NCBI GenBank assembly: GCA_013180625.2
Contig: SNVD02009519.1
Span: 1,302,001-1,366,000 of the forward strand
Length of the DNA stretch: 64,000 bases
Direction of reading: 5' to 3'
From: Boswellia sacra
Lineage: Eukaryota > Streptophyta > Magnoliopsida > Sapindales > Burseraceae
This document shows positions 36,411 to 48,512 of the stretch, in pieces. A program made the position numbers and the translations under genes. Under the pieces are notes generated by a model, which had not been told where the DNA came from, searched no databases, and worked only from the letters and a program-made list of their open reading frames with translations. Numbering within the stretch: the first letter of the stretch is position 1; the number at the start of each line of letters is the position of its first letter.

Positions 36411-37883
36411 ATGCTTTCCAAAAAACAATCTTATGCAACTCCATGGACAACAACAGTCGTCAAAGATCAGAAACACTACTACAACTCCAAAACCAAGGAA
36501 ACTCAATCAAAATTCATCAATTTACTCCACTTCAAATACACTCTCTTTCTTGTTCTCTCTCTAATTGTCTGGTTTCTTCTCCTCTTCTTTTACGTTCCAT
36601 CCACAAACACAAACACAGACACGAACACAAAGCACAATCTCCACAAATCCCTCAAACGTCTCAACAGCTTTGATGATCATGATCATCATAACATTCAAAA
36701 ACCATTCTCAGTTTACATATACAATCTACCATCAGAATTCAACCTGGGCCTCCTCAACAACTGCACCCACTTAAATGTCTACACAAACATGTGTCCCCAC
36801 GTGGCAAATCACGGCCTAGGCCAGCCACTTGCCGATATTGGCTCTGTCTCATCCTCCTGGTTCGCCACGCACCAGTTCATAGCCGAGATGATCTTCCATG
36901 CACGCATGGAGAATCACCCGCTTCGCACGTGGGATCCCTCCCGTGCCAACCTCTTCTACGTACCCTTTTACGGTGGCCTCCATGCGTCCAGTAAGTTTCG
37001 CGAGACCAATCTCACACTTCGAGATGAGTTGGCCGTTAGATTGGTGAAGCTCCTTCAATCACAGCCCTGGTGGCAGCGTCACCATGGTAAGGACCACTTT
37101 ATGGTTCTGGGGAGAACCGCATGGGATTTCATGCGATCCAACACAGCTCCAGACTTCGGAGCCAATTGTCTCCTCAACCTGCCACGTGTGCAGAACATGT
37201 CGGTGCTGACGGTAGAGAGACACCCATGGCAGGGGTTCAACCAACACGGTATTCCCTACCCCTCTTATTTCCATCCGTCCACGTCACTTCAGATGCTTGC
37301 GTGGCAGCAGAAAATGAGGGAGTCCAAACGGCCGCACCTCTTCACTTTCATCGGAGCCCCACGGAAAGGTGTAGACAAAGCTGCTGTTCGAGACGAGTTG
37401 ATCAAACAATGCGGCGAGTCCACTCAGTGCAAGCTGGTGACGTGCAAGAGCAAAGGAACAAACAAGTGTTACGAACCCAGTGAAGTACTTCGAGTAATGA
37501 GCCATTCCCAGTTCTGTTTGCAGGCGCCGGGTGACTCGTTCACAAGGCGGTCCACTTTCGACGCTGTTCTCGCCGGTTGCATTCCGGTGTTCTTCTCGCC
37601 GCACACAGCATATACTCAGTATGCGTGGTTTCTGCCGGAGGACCCGGAACAGTACTCGGTCTACATGGATGAGAAGGATCTGAATGCGAGCAGGAACGTA
37701 GAAGATGAGCTGGTGAAGATACCGAGCGAGAGGGTAGAGAAGATGAGAACGAAGGTGATTGATTTGATTCCAAGAGTGACGTACAAGCACCCTAATGCGA
37801 GTGACGATGATTTCGAGTTTAAAGATGCTGTTGATGTTGCACTAGTCGCAATGGCGAACCATGTTAAGGCAATGTTAGATTAG
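36411..37883 (+). CDS. XLT2: GT47 xyloglucan galactosyltransferase-like protein (XLT2/MUR3 group)
   Basis: This is a single intronless frame of 490 codons. It has type II Golgi membrane protein topology: a short basic cytosolic end, one hydrophobic segment at about residues 42-61 (YTLFLVLSLIVWFLLLFFYV), an Asn/Thr-rich stem, then an exostosin (GT47) domain from about 97 to 440. Diagnostic blocks are VYIYNLPSEFN, THLNVYTNMCPH, WFATHQFIAEMIFHARM, FYVPFYGG, GKDHFMVLGRTAWDF, GIPYPSYFHPS, FTFIGAPRKG, FCLQAPGDSFTRRSTFD and VLAGCIPVFFSPHTAYTQY. These match plant xyloglucan beta-galactosyltransferases, which add galactose to xylosyl side chains. Length and stem look more like XLT2 (about 517 residues) than MUR3 (about 619), but the acceptor position cannot be proven from sequence. 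A broken copy lies at 49799-49993. Confidence 0.9.
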   Translation: MLSKKQSYATPWTTTVVKDQKHYYNSKTKETQSKFINLLHFKYTLFLVLSLIVWFLLLFFYVPSTNTNTDTNTKHNLHKSLKRLNSFDDHDHHNIQKPFSVYIYNLPSEFNLGLLNNCTHLNVYTNMCPHVANHGLGQPLADIGSVSSSWFATHQFIAEMIFHARMENHPLRTWDPSRANLFYVPFYGGLHASSKFRETNLTLRDELAVRLVKLLQSQPWWQRHHGKDHFMVLGRTAWDFMRSNTAPDFGANCLLNLPRVQNMSVLTVERHPWQGFNQHGIPYPSYFHPSTSLQMLAWQQKMRESKRPHLFTFIGAPRKGVDKAAVRDELIKQCGESTQCKLVTCKSKGTNKCYEPSEVLRVMSHSQFCLQAPGDSFTRRSTFDAVLAGCIPVFFSPHTAYTQYAWFLPEDPEQYSVYMDEKDLNASRNVEDELVKIPSERVEKMRTKVIDLIPRVTYKHPNASDDDFEFKDAVDVALVAMANHVKAMLD

Positions 37884-38298
37884 TTTCATGGGAAAGTTTT
37901 TACTTTGATAATGCAAATGTTTCATATATGTAGATATAGATATAAAAGAGAACAAGGTTATCATTGTATGAATCGTAACTATTATGATTAATTCTTTAAA
38001 TTATGATTATGTGTTCTTTGTATCGAGAATATGAATTCTTGAGGTATCGTCTAAACGGAATCGCTATCATCAATATGCAATTATATTTCACTATGGATTT
38101 TTTTTTTATTTTCTTTTAAATTGTGAGTCTTTCTTTTATGTCTTTTTTCATTTATTAGATGAATATAATCTAATATATTATATATTTATGTGTCTCGCCA
38201 TACAACTGCACGGAGGTGATAGGTTTGAGCTTCTATAATTTACTAACGATATGCGGTTGCAATTTTATATCCTTGAGTAATGTTGCTCCATGTAAATA
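37884..38298. other. 3' flank of the GT47 gene
   Basis: AT-rich 3' UTR and spacer. No other feature is seen. Confidence 0.5.
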
Positions 38299-39727
38299 GG
38301 AAAAACTTTTGTCCACAATCTTCTGAGGTACCTGTTGCATTACAACGGATAACCCAAAAACGTATTATATAAGCATCTCATACTGATATGGCACTTACGT
38401 GACTTTGCTACAGTATAACAGATGTATAATAGATTTTTTTTCTTATCCCCTTCTCTTCTCAAACTAGCTCAAAATGACTCTTTTTAATGAATTGAGAGAT
38501 ACATCGATAAACTTCCATAAATTTTTTAATTGAAAAACTTATAGAACGATTGACTTGACACATGCACTTTACTTATTTTTTTATTTTTTTCTCTTATTTC
38601 TTTTCCTTTTTTCCTCTCTTTTTTCTATTTTTTTCTCTCTTTTTCTTCTTCTTCTTCTTTCTTTCTTCCTGCGAACCAAGCATCCCAATCCTCTCCCTTT
38701 TTTTTTTCCTTCCTCACTCTCGCATCCCTGTTCTCCAACCTCCCTCACCACCATTTTTTCACCCGCATTGCAACATCATCAACTCATCGCACAACTCTGC
38801 ATTGCTGCATCACCACCCAATCAATCGAACAAACCCCACATCGCTGCATCACCACCCAATCACACAACCCTCCAATGCTGCGTAACAAAATACCACCTAC
38901 TTACCTACCGAAGAAAAAATGCTTTAACTGAATTCCAGACGTTTTTCCAATTACACAAAAACAAATCAGAACTTATAATATTGTCTTGAGAACAAATCAA
39001 ACCCAGAATTAAATTCTACATTGCCAGAATTAATCAAAACACAAAGTTATTTAAACCCACCAACAACTCAAGCCAGAAACCAATCCGCAACTCATCCAAT
39101 CCCTGACTGATCTCCAACTCCTCTAACCGGGACTCATCTCCAACTCCTCCAACTCCTACATCTGATCAACGCCATTTCCATCTGTCTGTGTTTCAATCAT
39201 CCCAACCAAAATTTTTAATTTTTCAAATTTTCAAAATCCCCCAACCACCCCAATGGAGAACGACCAGCAAGCCCAATCCTCCCCCTCCCCACCCCACCCC
39301 ACTTCCTCCACTGCCGACGCCGCTGCCGCCTTCCACCACCTCCTCCCAACAGCAGCAACTCCAAATGTTCTAGTCCTACCAGCGCCAAGAAATCGAGCAA
39401 GTACAGAAATTAGCGATGAGAGAAGCAGGGAGAGAGAGAGGCAGCCGCGGTGAAATTTAAAACGAAGAGAGAAGAAGAGAGAGAGGCAGGGGAGGTGAAA
39501 CTCAACGACGCGAGAAGAAGAAATTTATTCTATTTGACCCAATTTTTATTTTTAATTTAATTATGTTTATCTTTATTATTAATAATTATAAAAGGGCATC
39601 AAAGTAATTTCATATTCAGCAATTGATTTTAACGGCAAGCGATTAACAGTAGGGTTATTTTGGACTATTTTCGAAAGATTGGGAACAAATATTTGGCCTA
39701 AACCTCAAGGTCACAGAAACTTTTCCC
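38299..39727. mobile_element. Possible gene-capturing transposon carrying an NF-YC fragment
   Basis: The left end reads ggaaaaacttttgtccacaa then cttctgaggta. The right end in reverse complement reads gggaaaagtttctgtgac then cttgaggttta, so imperfect inverted repeats flank the block. Inside are a long pyrimidine tract (38570-38720), a CA/CCA-rich leader-like region and the NF-YC fragment. This composition differs sharply from the surrounding AT-rich DNA. No clean target duplication was found and no transposase is present, so the borders are tentative. Confidence 0.4.
39253..39412 (+). pseudogene. NF-YC transcription factor N-terminal fragment
   Basis: The frame from ATG 39253 gives MENDQQAQSSP, an alanine-rich stretch and AAAFHHLL. 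One base later the other frame continues as QQQQLQMF, stop, SYQRQEIEQV. QMFWSYQRQEIEQ is the conserved block just before the histone-fold domain of plant NF-YC proteins; here its Trp codon is TAG. Homology ends after EQV, and the sequence continues into GA-rich DNA with no histone fold. It is therefore a broken 5' piece with its leader, not a gene. The identification is from motif memory. Confidence 0.8.
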
Positions 39728-40060
39728 AACATATATATTAGCGTGATTACATTATCTTTGAGGTACTAAACTGAAAAATTACTCTTTAGATAACTATTTA
39801 TAGACCAATATTTGGTTATATAATTTCATTAAATCAACAAAAAGAATATAATTGAAAGATAAGAATAATATTTTAATTTGAATAACAAATAAAGGAGAAA
39901 CAGCTTTGAATTCACATACAACCTATATAATTAATCACAATGACATTGCTTCATTCTGCCACTTTTTGAGATTGAAACGTTGAAAACACTTCATAAACAA
40001 TGACTCAATGAGTTCTTTAAATAGTATGACTGCATAAAATAAATTTTATTTTTAACTTCT
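39728..40060. other. AT-rich spacer
   Basis: Nothing recognisable is seen between the NF-YC-carrying block and duplicated segment copy 1. Confidence 0.4.
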
Positions 40061-41935
40061 TAAGCTTAAAAAACCCTTTAATAAATATTTTCTTCTTCAC
40101 GCATTGCCGTCTCATCAATAAAATCCGTACTTTAATCATCCACGTAACCTCAATACCTCATCGATATTGCATCACTTGCCAACTGAATTAAACCTCAAAC
40201 TAACCATCTGCCTCTTCAGTGTCCTGTTTTACTCCTCAAGAGGTCCATAAGAAGTGATCATCCACAGAAGTGAAGCACTGACGTAGAATGCGATTAGGGC
40301 TTCTATTGTACCGTGGTATCTGACTTCTGCTACTAATTATAGTTACTTTAGTGTTTGATAAATAATTGTTGTTAATTACAGTTATTTTTGTGTTTTATAA
40401 ATACTTTGAAAAATGATTGTACAAAACGCTACTGTTCAGAAAATTTATTTTTATACTAAATTGCAATAGCAGATAGGAGACAATTTTTAAAAAATATATT
40501 ATGAAAAACTAAAATTTGGATAGGACAAAATACTAAAATTATTCTTATAAAATATTTAAAATCCAAAAATACTCTTTTATAAAAAGGTTTTAAATTTAAT
40601 AAATAAAATTATTTATTTTATAAATTATAAAACCTAATTTATTTAAAAAATTTTTTATAAAAATATTTTCTGGCAATCGAAAATAGCTGCTAGACAGTCG
40701 TTGCTGCCATCACCAGCCACCAGTCACATAGCGCATCTGATGACACTGTCCTCATCACTGTGCTTGCCTGTCAATTACTCTCCATGGATACGTCGATGTC
40801 TTAATCGCTTACAGATTCGATCGACAAGATCGGACAATTAAAGTTCTACCGCCTATGGATAGCGACTGACGGTGAGCATGGTGATGACAACAGTGTCGTC
40901 AAACGTGCCAGGTGATCGATAGTCGGTGATGATAGCGACAATCATCTAGCAGTTGTTTCCAACAACCAATTTCGAATTTTATTTTTTATTTTTTTATTTT
41001 TAATAATATATTATTAAAAATAAAATTTATATTATTAATTTTTAATATTTATAAATTTAATTTAATTTAAAACTTTAATAATATCTTTTTAAAAAAATTG
41101 TATATTTTTTAAATTTTTACTAAAAATTAGCTTTTAAAAATTAAGTTTACCAAATATATATTCATAGTTTTTGGACAGGCAGTAATTTTGAAAAACGGAT
41201 TTATCAAACACTCTAAATTTTTTGAAACAGCATCACTAAAAGCAGATTTTTTTTTAGTAATTTTTCATGTCCCAAACACACCCATAATATTATATTGCAT
41301 ATTTGCATTTGGGGATGGGGTTGGGGTCGGTAATGGAAACGAAAATGTTGTAGAAGGTTTTTCCCTTCTGGGGCTCAAGAGATTTATTTTCAAAAACAAA
41401 AATGCTCTGAAAACACTCACCTCCGTATCTACCCTCCCAATTCCCAAAACTAATATGCAACCATGCATGTAATGCACAATATCATTCCAACTCCAGATGT
41501 TCGTCAGCTGTTAAGACTTTCAGAGGCAGTGGAAGGCATCGTTGGAGAGGTAGGTACTGTTGGGTTCAGTTTTAATACATTTGGTTTGAGACTTTTGAGT
41601 GATGCGATTCTTCAATATACATTACGCGGAACAGTGGCATGATGCCAATTGCATTAAACAATTTGAGACGACTTGCTATCGATTAATTAAAGTTATTAAT
41701 TACTTGGAAAATCGGGGTGTACGTACGTGCTTGACATTTTTCAGACTCGCCCCTTCATTAACAAGCAAACTATTTATTTATAAAAGTAAAGTTTGCGATC
41801 TATAATATGATTTAAAATTTTAGTTCATAGAAATTCATGATCATTATCTTCTTGGAAGCTAACTAGTGTGAAAGAAGAATCGAAGTTAGATATATTTGCT
41901 GTCATAACAGATGCAACAACTTCATACTATCAGCA
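40060..41935. repeat. Duplicated segment, copy 1
   Basis: Copy 1 of a diverged segment also found at 42640-43812/49316-50021 (copy 2) and 54931-57250 (copy 3). Shared landmarks in order: aataaatattttcttctt; gatattgcatcac; catctgcctcttcag; gttgtagaaggtttttccct; agactttcagaggcagtg; gatgccaattgcattaaaca; cataacagatgcaacaactt. Copy 1 is split by the TIR/foldback element at about 40301-41285. Confidence 0.8.
40301..41285. mobile_element. Foldback/TIR element with a GC-richer palindromic core
   Basis: This sits inside copy 1 and is absent from copies 2 and 3. Inner parts of the arms match as inverted repeats (tttagtgtttgataaat at about 40347; atttatcaaacactctaaa at about 41199). The core (40684-40955) is itself an imperfect inverted repeat, gctgctagacagtcgttgct against agcgacaatcatctagcag. 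AT-rich stretches lie on both sides of the core. There is no coding capacity. It is most likely a non-autonomous DNA transposon. Confidence 0.6.
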
Positions 41936-42640
41936 AAACAAGGAATTGTAATTTAAGGACAAAAATGACCACTGTACAACTTGAATATCAAATTAAAAGG
42001 AAAAAAAATTGACTTTGAATAATACTAAGCTTATAACACATTTTCAACCAAATCCTCCTTATAATATAAATCAGCAAAATCCTACTAGATATGTAATTAC
42101 CATATCATAGATTGTAACTCTCACTATTCATTTTTGTTTTTTCTCCTCTTGTGAATTTTCACCAACTCAGGTTGTAAGAAGTTGGTTGTAGAATTTAGTT
42201 GTATATCTAATATTACTCATAATCACCACAGGAGTATTTTTATTCTTCTAAGATCGGCAACATCAAAACACAACATGATAGATTGATTATAAGAACTCTT
42301 GTCTATCCATTCATCATCTTGGAAAACTTGGAAGGCCTTCCAGTACTTGTCTTAAAAGTATTGTAATTTCTGGAGTCTCTCTAAGTACTCTGATTCTAAC
42401 AATATACGATCTAGATTATACAAATTGTTATAATATATATCATGTGATAACAAATTACTAAACAATATGATCAATTAATTTTAATAATGATTTATCTTAA
42501 TATGCATTAATTTATAAGAACATATGAGATAAATAATTTACAAATACAAAATATTTAATACAAAATTTTCATTTCAAGAAATGTTTTATCCTTTATTAAT
42601 GAGTCGATCGGAGTACTTCTTTAGATAGTAAGGACGTGGC
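41936..42640. other. AT-rich spacer between duplicated segments 1 and 2
   Basis: Nothing recognisable was seen in this ~700-bp stretch. Confidence 0.4.
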
Positions 42641-43812
42641 ATATAACAAATTTCATTTTTAGCTTCATAACATAACATATGCTCTTAAAAAATAACCTCT
42701 ATATTAATATATTTATTTTCTTCTTCACTCACCTTTCTTGTTAGTCTCATACTTACCCGCAACAAATCCTTTCTTTAATTACAAGTAACGACATATACCC
42801 ATGTAATCCTCGTTGATATTGCATCACTGCACCACCAAATTAAACCTGATCAACCCAGCCACCTGCCTCTTCAGCATCATCTGACTACCTCCGAAAGTCC
42901 CAACAAGTGATCATTCGAGGATTAAAGTATGTTTATTGATCGACTGCATACTTGGAATTCAATATATAACACTACTTTTTCCAAAATATTATCTCAACCT
43001 CATCCTGAATCGATGAATATATCAACATATGGGGTGTTTATTAAAGAATGATAGAATGATTTGGTAAATGATATTAGAAAATTTGAGACAATTTTATAGA
43101 ACAGACTTGCATATCGGTGTTGAGATTTTTATTGAAAATGAAAATGTGTTTTAGAAGGTTTTTCCTTTTGGATTGAAAAGATCATTTACTTCAAATAAAA
43201 ATTCAAAACAAAAAAAAAAAAGAAACCTTTTCAAAACACTTACCATCCCGAATCCTGATGCAGCCATGCAATATTTTGCCATCAATATTTTAACTCTAGT
43301 GAGTCATGTGTTGAGATTCTCAAGGGCCGGCGAAACGAAGGCATTGGACACGTAGGAATGGCTGGGTTCGGGTTTAATGCGAGCGATGCGGTACAATGGG
43401 GAGTAGAAGGATGTGTTTCATTAACTAGGATGGCGATCACCCTTTAATGGAGGCCAGCGAAGAGTTAATGGTGACCCTAGCTTTGTTGTCCTTGTCAATG
43501 TATTGTGCCTAACTGCTGCTTCTCCACCACCAATGTATAGATATTTCTCGACATGTTTACACAGAAGATCAGCAATTCAGCATACGATGCCCATAGCATA
43601 AAACAAATCGAGATGACTAAGTCAATTAATTTATTATTTAGAAAATTGGGATACTCGACATTTTCAAACTCAACATGTCAACGACCAAAGTTACCAAACT
43701 ATTATATAAAAGTTAACATATTAACGGCTTTGTTTTTAAAATTTTCTTAAAACGCCTTAATTTTCAAAGTTGATATTTCAACATGTAATGAGTATAATTT
43801 GAAAATATTGAC
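42640..43812. repeat. Duplicated segment, copy 2, left part
   Basis: Same landmarks as copy 1: ttcttcttcactcacc, gatattgcatcactgc, cacctgcctcttcagc, gttttagaaggtttttcc, gatgcccatagcataaaaca. It stops at 43812, where the LTR retrotransposon is inserted, and resumes at 49316. Confidence 0.8.
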
Positions 43813-44680
43813 TAAAGGAGTAGAAAATTGAACCTCAAGTTGGACTAAGTTAGCAGCCATTCTCATCTTCATTGCTCAAACAATGGCTCAATGGACATAG
43901 CAGCGCCTCTGGATCAACACAGCTCTACCAGACAGAGGGGAAACAGGTATCTGCAAAGGCACTCCAATGCCAAAGTCAAGTCCCGAATTTTGTAGAAATA
44001 ATCAAAGGTCAGATAATCAGAGTATAACTAAATCAAAGCAAGAATCAATAGTCACGCTGAAAATAAATAAAAGATTAGAGAAGAAGAAGGTTAGAAGAGC
44101 TCTAGGAGGGAATTTTTTATGTATATTGATTTGTTCTTGGCTTAATCCCCTCTTAGAGATGATTTCCCTTTCCTATTTATCATAAATCACCCTTATTCCT
44201 CTGTCCAAGGTTCCCCTCGAGACCCCCCCCACCCCCCAAAACCTGCGGCATCTCACCATTCTTAGATTGCTTCCAGCAGTATCAATTTCCTCTTTTGGCT
44301 TTCTTCTTATTGTAAATTCTGCCCCCAGTTTGTAGTGACATTTGCGGTCTCTATTCTTCTTATTATCCACTATATAAAGTTTTGTCTTTCTTTCTTGTCC
44401 AATACCCATGGTTTTCCTTCTGGTTTCTTCATTTCTTTCTCTTTGAGATTTGAATCACCCAGCTGTCTCCTTCTCTCCCATGTGAAGGCTCAACTACCCT
44501 AATAAATGCTTATAGACTTTGTCTTCCATTATGACGTTCCTTAATAGAAAAAAGTGGGTAATGGCTAGGCAGGCTGGGCTTAAAGAGAATACCTCACTTC
44601 AATACAGAAAGGATTTCTATAAAGATCTGGTTATGAGCTGTATTGGGCTTAGGCCCATACTACAGTTTTGTTCTCCCTTA
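43813..44680 (-). repeat. 3' LTR of the gag-only retrotransposon
   Basis: About 868 bp. It matches the right LTR throughout, including ttgctcaaa..atggc.caatgg, gagatttgaatcacccagc and gggtaatggctaggcaggct. The first dinucleotide is TA where the other LTR keeps TG. Confidence 0.9.
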
Positions 44681-45009
44681 TTTACCCACATTTTTTTGGA
44701 CAAGAGCCTAATTGAGACAAAGGTCCATGTGCAAAAAAATCAATCATTTTGCCTCCTAATGATCCTTTGAACCCTCGGGCCATCTATAACCCATCTTTTT
44801 TTCACATTTTATTTCTAAAGCACTTAAGGATGCCCTATACCCGATTTGAACTTTAGACATGCCCTATTAGGATTAAAGGGGATTTGTTGACTCCTAAAGT
44901 GATTTTCCTATTTTTTGATTGCTTTGTAGGGATCTACCGTATTTTGAGTCTTCTATTTGCCCCCATTATTTCAATTTGTTTCTCATGTACTCTAACACTT
45001 ATGGTGTAT

Positions 45010-45735
45010 TTAGGGTACCCACTTGATTTGAGTACTTCTGTAATCTGTCCTCCTTGTTCCCAAATGCTTTAGACTTGCTTGGGGTCCCTTTTAAATTAGG
45101 CATTCAGTATCTACTAAGTATCTAATTCCTTTTTATTCCCAATTGCGTTAGACCTATTAGAGGTCTTTTTAAATTGGGTATTCTGTAATCTAATCCTTCT
45201 ACTCCCAAGAGCTTTAGACCTTACCAAGGCCCCATTTGAATTGGGCACTCAACAATCTGTTTTCTCATGTTTCCTAATGTTTTAGACTTGTCCGAGGTCC
45301 CCTTTGATTTGGGCACTCAGTATTCTGATCCCCCTTATTCCCAAATGCTTTAGACTTGATCTAAGTTCCCTTTGATTTGGGCACTTGGTATTATAATCCT
45401 TCCTATTCGTAAATGTTTTTGACCTAACCAAGGTCCCCTTTGATTTGGGCACTCAATATTCCAAACCCTTTATTCCCAAATACTTTGGACCTGACCAATG
45501 TCCCCTTTGATTTGGGTACTCAGTATTTCGATCCTTTTATTCCCAAATATTTTGGACCTGACCAAGATTCTTGATTTAGGCACTCAAACCCCAAATGCCT
45601 CAGACTCGATAAGGATCCCTTGATTTGGGCACTCAGAACCCCAAATGCCTTGGTCCCGACAATGACCCTTTGATTTAGGCACTCAAAACCTTAAATGCTT
45701 TGATCTTGACCAGAATCCCTTGATTTGGGTATATA
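45010..45735. repeat. Tandem repeat array inside the LTR element
   Basis: About 11 imperfect units share a core of cccaaatgctttagacttg, then ..aaggtcccctttgatttggg, cactcagtatt. Units are about 80-85 bp at first and shorten to about 55 bp toward the right end, where the tail segment is lost. It lies in the non-coding interior downstream of gag. Confidence 0.85.
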
Positions 45736-46725
45736 GTCAACAATAAAGAAATAATTAATCAGCAAATATTTTCACACATTTTTTTGCATAAAAAACACTA
45801 CTTCATTCTCCGTATTCCCTTTGAGCCTATCTAAACTATGTAAGTTTACAGTTATGAGCATAAAAAAGGTTCTATACATAATTTTTAAAACTACAATCAT
45901 ACAAAAACTTCATATGTGACTCCCTTAAGGCATAGTACATGCATCATTATACTAAGCATAGTATTTTCTAAGTTGAAAAGCGTTCCAATATTTAAAAGTT
46001 TGCTTACAATCTAATGTGATCAACGGATAAGATCTCTTGCCCAAGCCCTTCTTATTCTGTTATGGTCCTTCACAATCTATATTTGCTTTGGTCACTACCA
46101 TCTGATCTGGTTGGGCCTCTGCCATATAGCTTGATTTCCTATGTATGGCACAGATAAATTTTTCACCATTAATTTCTAATATGTACATTACCCTAAGCCC
46201 TTTTGTTCCCATCCTATCATTGTTACAAGTTGTCATTGAGTTTGTCCTTACTCCTGCTCAACTTCCTTTAGGTCTTCTATCACATAACTAGTTCGTATCC
46301 TATTTATGATCATAATCTCTATCTAAGTTTCGAGGTTTCTGTAATCTCTCGTTAAGTACCTGTAGTTTTTATGGAATGAGTAATATACGTTCTTGTCTTG
46401 GGTGGACCCTTCCGATAGAGGTTTGGGTGTTCTAAAAATACTTCTATCCTTGTTCTCCTATCAAATCTCTGCAATAAAAGCCTTCAATGGTATTAAAGGG
46501 AGTTTTAATATCCCTGTATCTAACCTCTACCACTTATGTTTCCCTTCTTTAGCTTCTGTTCCCCCTCTTTTTTATCCTATAGATAGTTGCTCTATTTCGT
46601 GTTCCCCTTTTACTACCAAGGTAGTTCCATGTTGTTGAGCAACTTCCTCCTCTTTCAAGCGAATCTATTGCTATGTCTTATCTCCAATTTCTTCAATCTT
46701 TCTTATGCCTTTCTTAAGTAAATAT

Positions 46726-47560
46726 TAGGGGTGTGCATATGTTGTGATATGGTGTGGTATCGCTATACCATTCCCCTATCATACATAGGTCCGATTTTAG
46801 ATTTTTACATCATACCATACCATTTTTTAATACAATACCATACCACATCCCTCCATGATAAGGTAAAGGTAAGTATGGTATGGTATTTTCGGGTAGTTGA
46901 CCAAATTGATCAAAATTTAGATAATATTTTACCATGTATTTTTAATTATTTTAAAGTTTATTTATAGTTTTTTTTTCAAGATTTTGACACTTTGAGTTCT
47001 TATCTTGACATTGTTTAATATTATGATTCATAAAGTTTGTACTAAATAAAAAAATCAAGCAATTACATATCCGTAACAATACAAATAATCAAGTAACTAT
47101 ATATTCTATAATAATACAAATAATCAAGTAACATCATATCTATAACAATACAAAAATATCATATAACTACATATTCTATAACAACACGAATACTCAAGCA
47201 ATTACATTATTTACCACTTCAAAATTCAAACAAAATGACAGAAAAATGATATAGGGTTAGGGATTTAGGGTTACTTTTTTTATTATATACTCTATTAGTG
47301 TATATAACACTCACACATACAAATTATACATAACCAATTATAAATTGACATGTGGCATAATTTTTATTTTTATTTTTAAATATGGTATGGTATGGTATTT
47401 TCGGTTTTTTGTAAAAATACCCGTCACCATACCATACCACGGAGGGTTTTCAAAATATTTACTATACCACACCTTATATTTTTTTATACCCTACCCTACC
47501 TCCACCATACCATGGCGGGTATGTCAGGTTTGGGTGGGTGGGCAGGTACCATCACCTCTA
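46726..47560. mobile_element. Probable hAT-like non-autonomous element nested in the LTR element
   Basis: Ends are taggggtgtgcatatg and, in reverse complement, tagaggtgatggtacc. Subterminal regions carry many repeats of ggtatggtat/ataccatacc on both sides, a typical hAT-MITE pattern. No clear 8-bp target duplication was found, so the ends may be off by a few bases. Confidence 0.55.
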
Positions 47561-47787
47561 GTTAGCGATGTGGGTTACTTCAACTAACCTAAGTTTGATT
47601 ATGCTTTTCATCACATATTTGAAAGCACCAACTACTATCTCTGAGTCATATTTTTCTACCTCACTAAGCTCATTGTTGAATCTGGCCATGAACTCTCTCA
47701 ACTTCTCTCTTTCAGCTTATTTTAAGGAATAAAGGTCTGTGATGGTCCTCGATTGCCTTTTGTTTCTGAGGTACTAGAGAGGAACAC

Positions 47788-48438
47788 TTATGTCAATTCG
47801 TTGAAGTTAATAATCGACCCTGGTGGCGACAACCTAAACCATCTCAGAGCCAACCTCCTGAGAGTTGCAGGAAAAACCTTATAGAGCAAAGTATCATCGG
47901 AGATCTCTAGGGTCATTTTCTGGCGAAAATAGAAAAGATGTTCTTCTAGGTCCCTTCTCCCATTAAACAGTTTTAAGGTTAGCATGGTGAAATTCTTTGG
48001 TTTCAAAACAATGCTTATGTGGTCAGAGAAATGTGTTTAGTTTATTTTCTAGATAGTAAGTGCTTTTAAGCTAAGGGGGTTTCTCGTGGCTAGGCCTCAC
48101 ATCTTATTCTCCACCATATGATTCGTCCCTACTATTACCATATCAAGCATCTTCGGGTTTAGGTCTAAGGATTTTTTTCTGTTTGGGTCGGGGTTCTGTT
48201 TAAGGTTACCTCTACCTCTCTTTGCTTCTTGGCTCGATGTGGTAGGGGTTTTCCTATACCCAGTTATACTCTCTGCTACCTCTTCCCCTTTTTTTCCCCT
48301 ACCATTCTTTCTTCTCTCGATCTTCTTGCGGAGCTCTACGTTCTCTTTTCTAGCCTCCTCTAATTGCTTTTTTAGTTTTGCAACCATAGGATCAATTCTC
48401 CCAAGATTTTCCTCTGACTGGGAAGTTCCATCGCCCAT
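47788..48438 (-). pseudogene. Gag remnant of the LTR retrotransposon
   Basis: Read leftwards, a 113-codon frame (48438-48097) starts with a charged, coiled-coil-like segment (MVAKLKKQLEEARKENVELR). A second frame (48006-47788) contains a retrotransposon gag core: KLFNGRRDLEEHLFYFRQKM, FPATLRRLALRWFR, PPGSIINFNEL. The two parts are not in one open frame, so gag is broken. No downstream pol domains are present. Confidence 0.85.
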
Positions 48439-48512
48439 TTAAGATTTTGGAACCACGATTGCTTTTTGTTACAGAGTTGAGAACGAGATGACTTTTTGTT
48501 CTATAACTCTAT

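Noticed and set aside
36849..37790. Antisense and alternate-frame open frames across the GT47 gene
   Set aside because: They are shadows of a GC-richer coding exon without recognisable domains.
38555..38989. 144- and 107-codon open frames in a pyrimidine-rich tract
   Set aside because: Their protein content is just Phe/Leu/Ser runs from CT-rich DNA; both overlapping frames are open for the same compositional reason.
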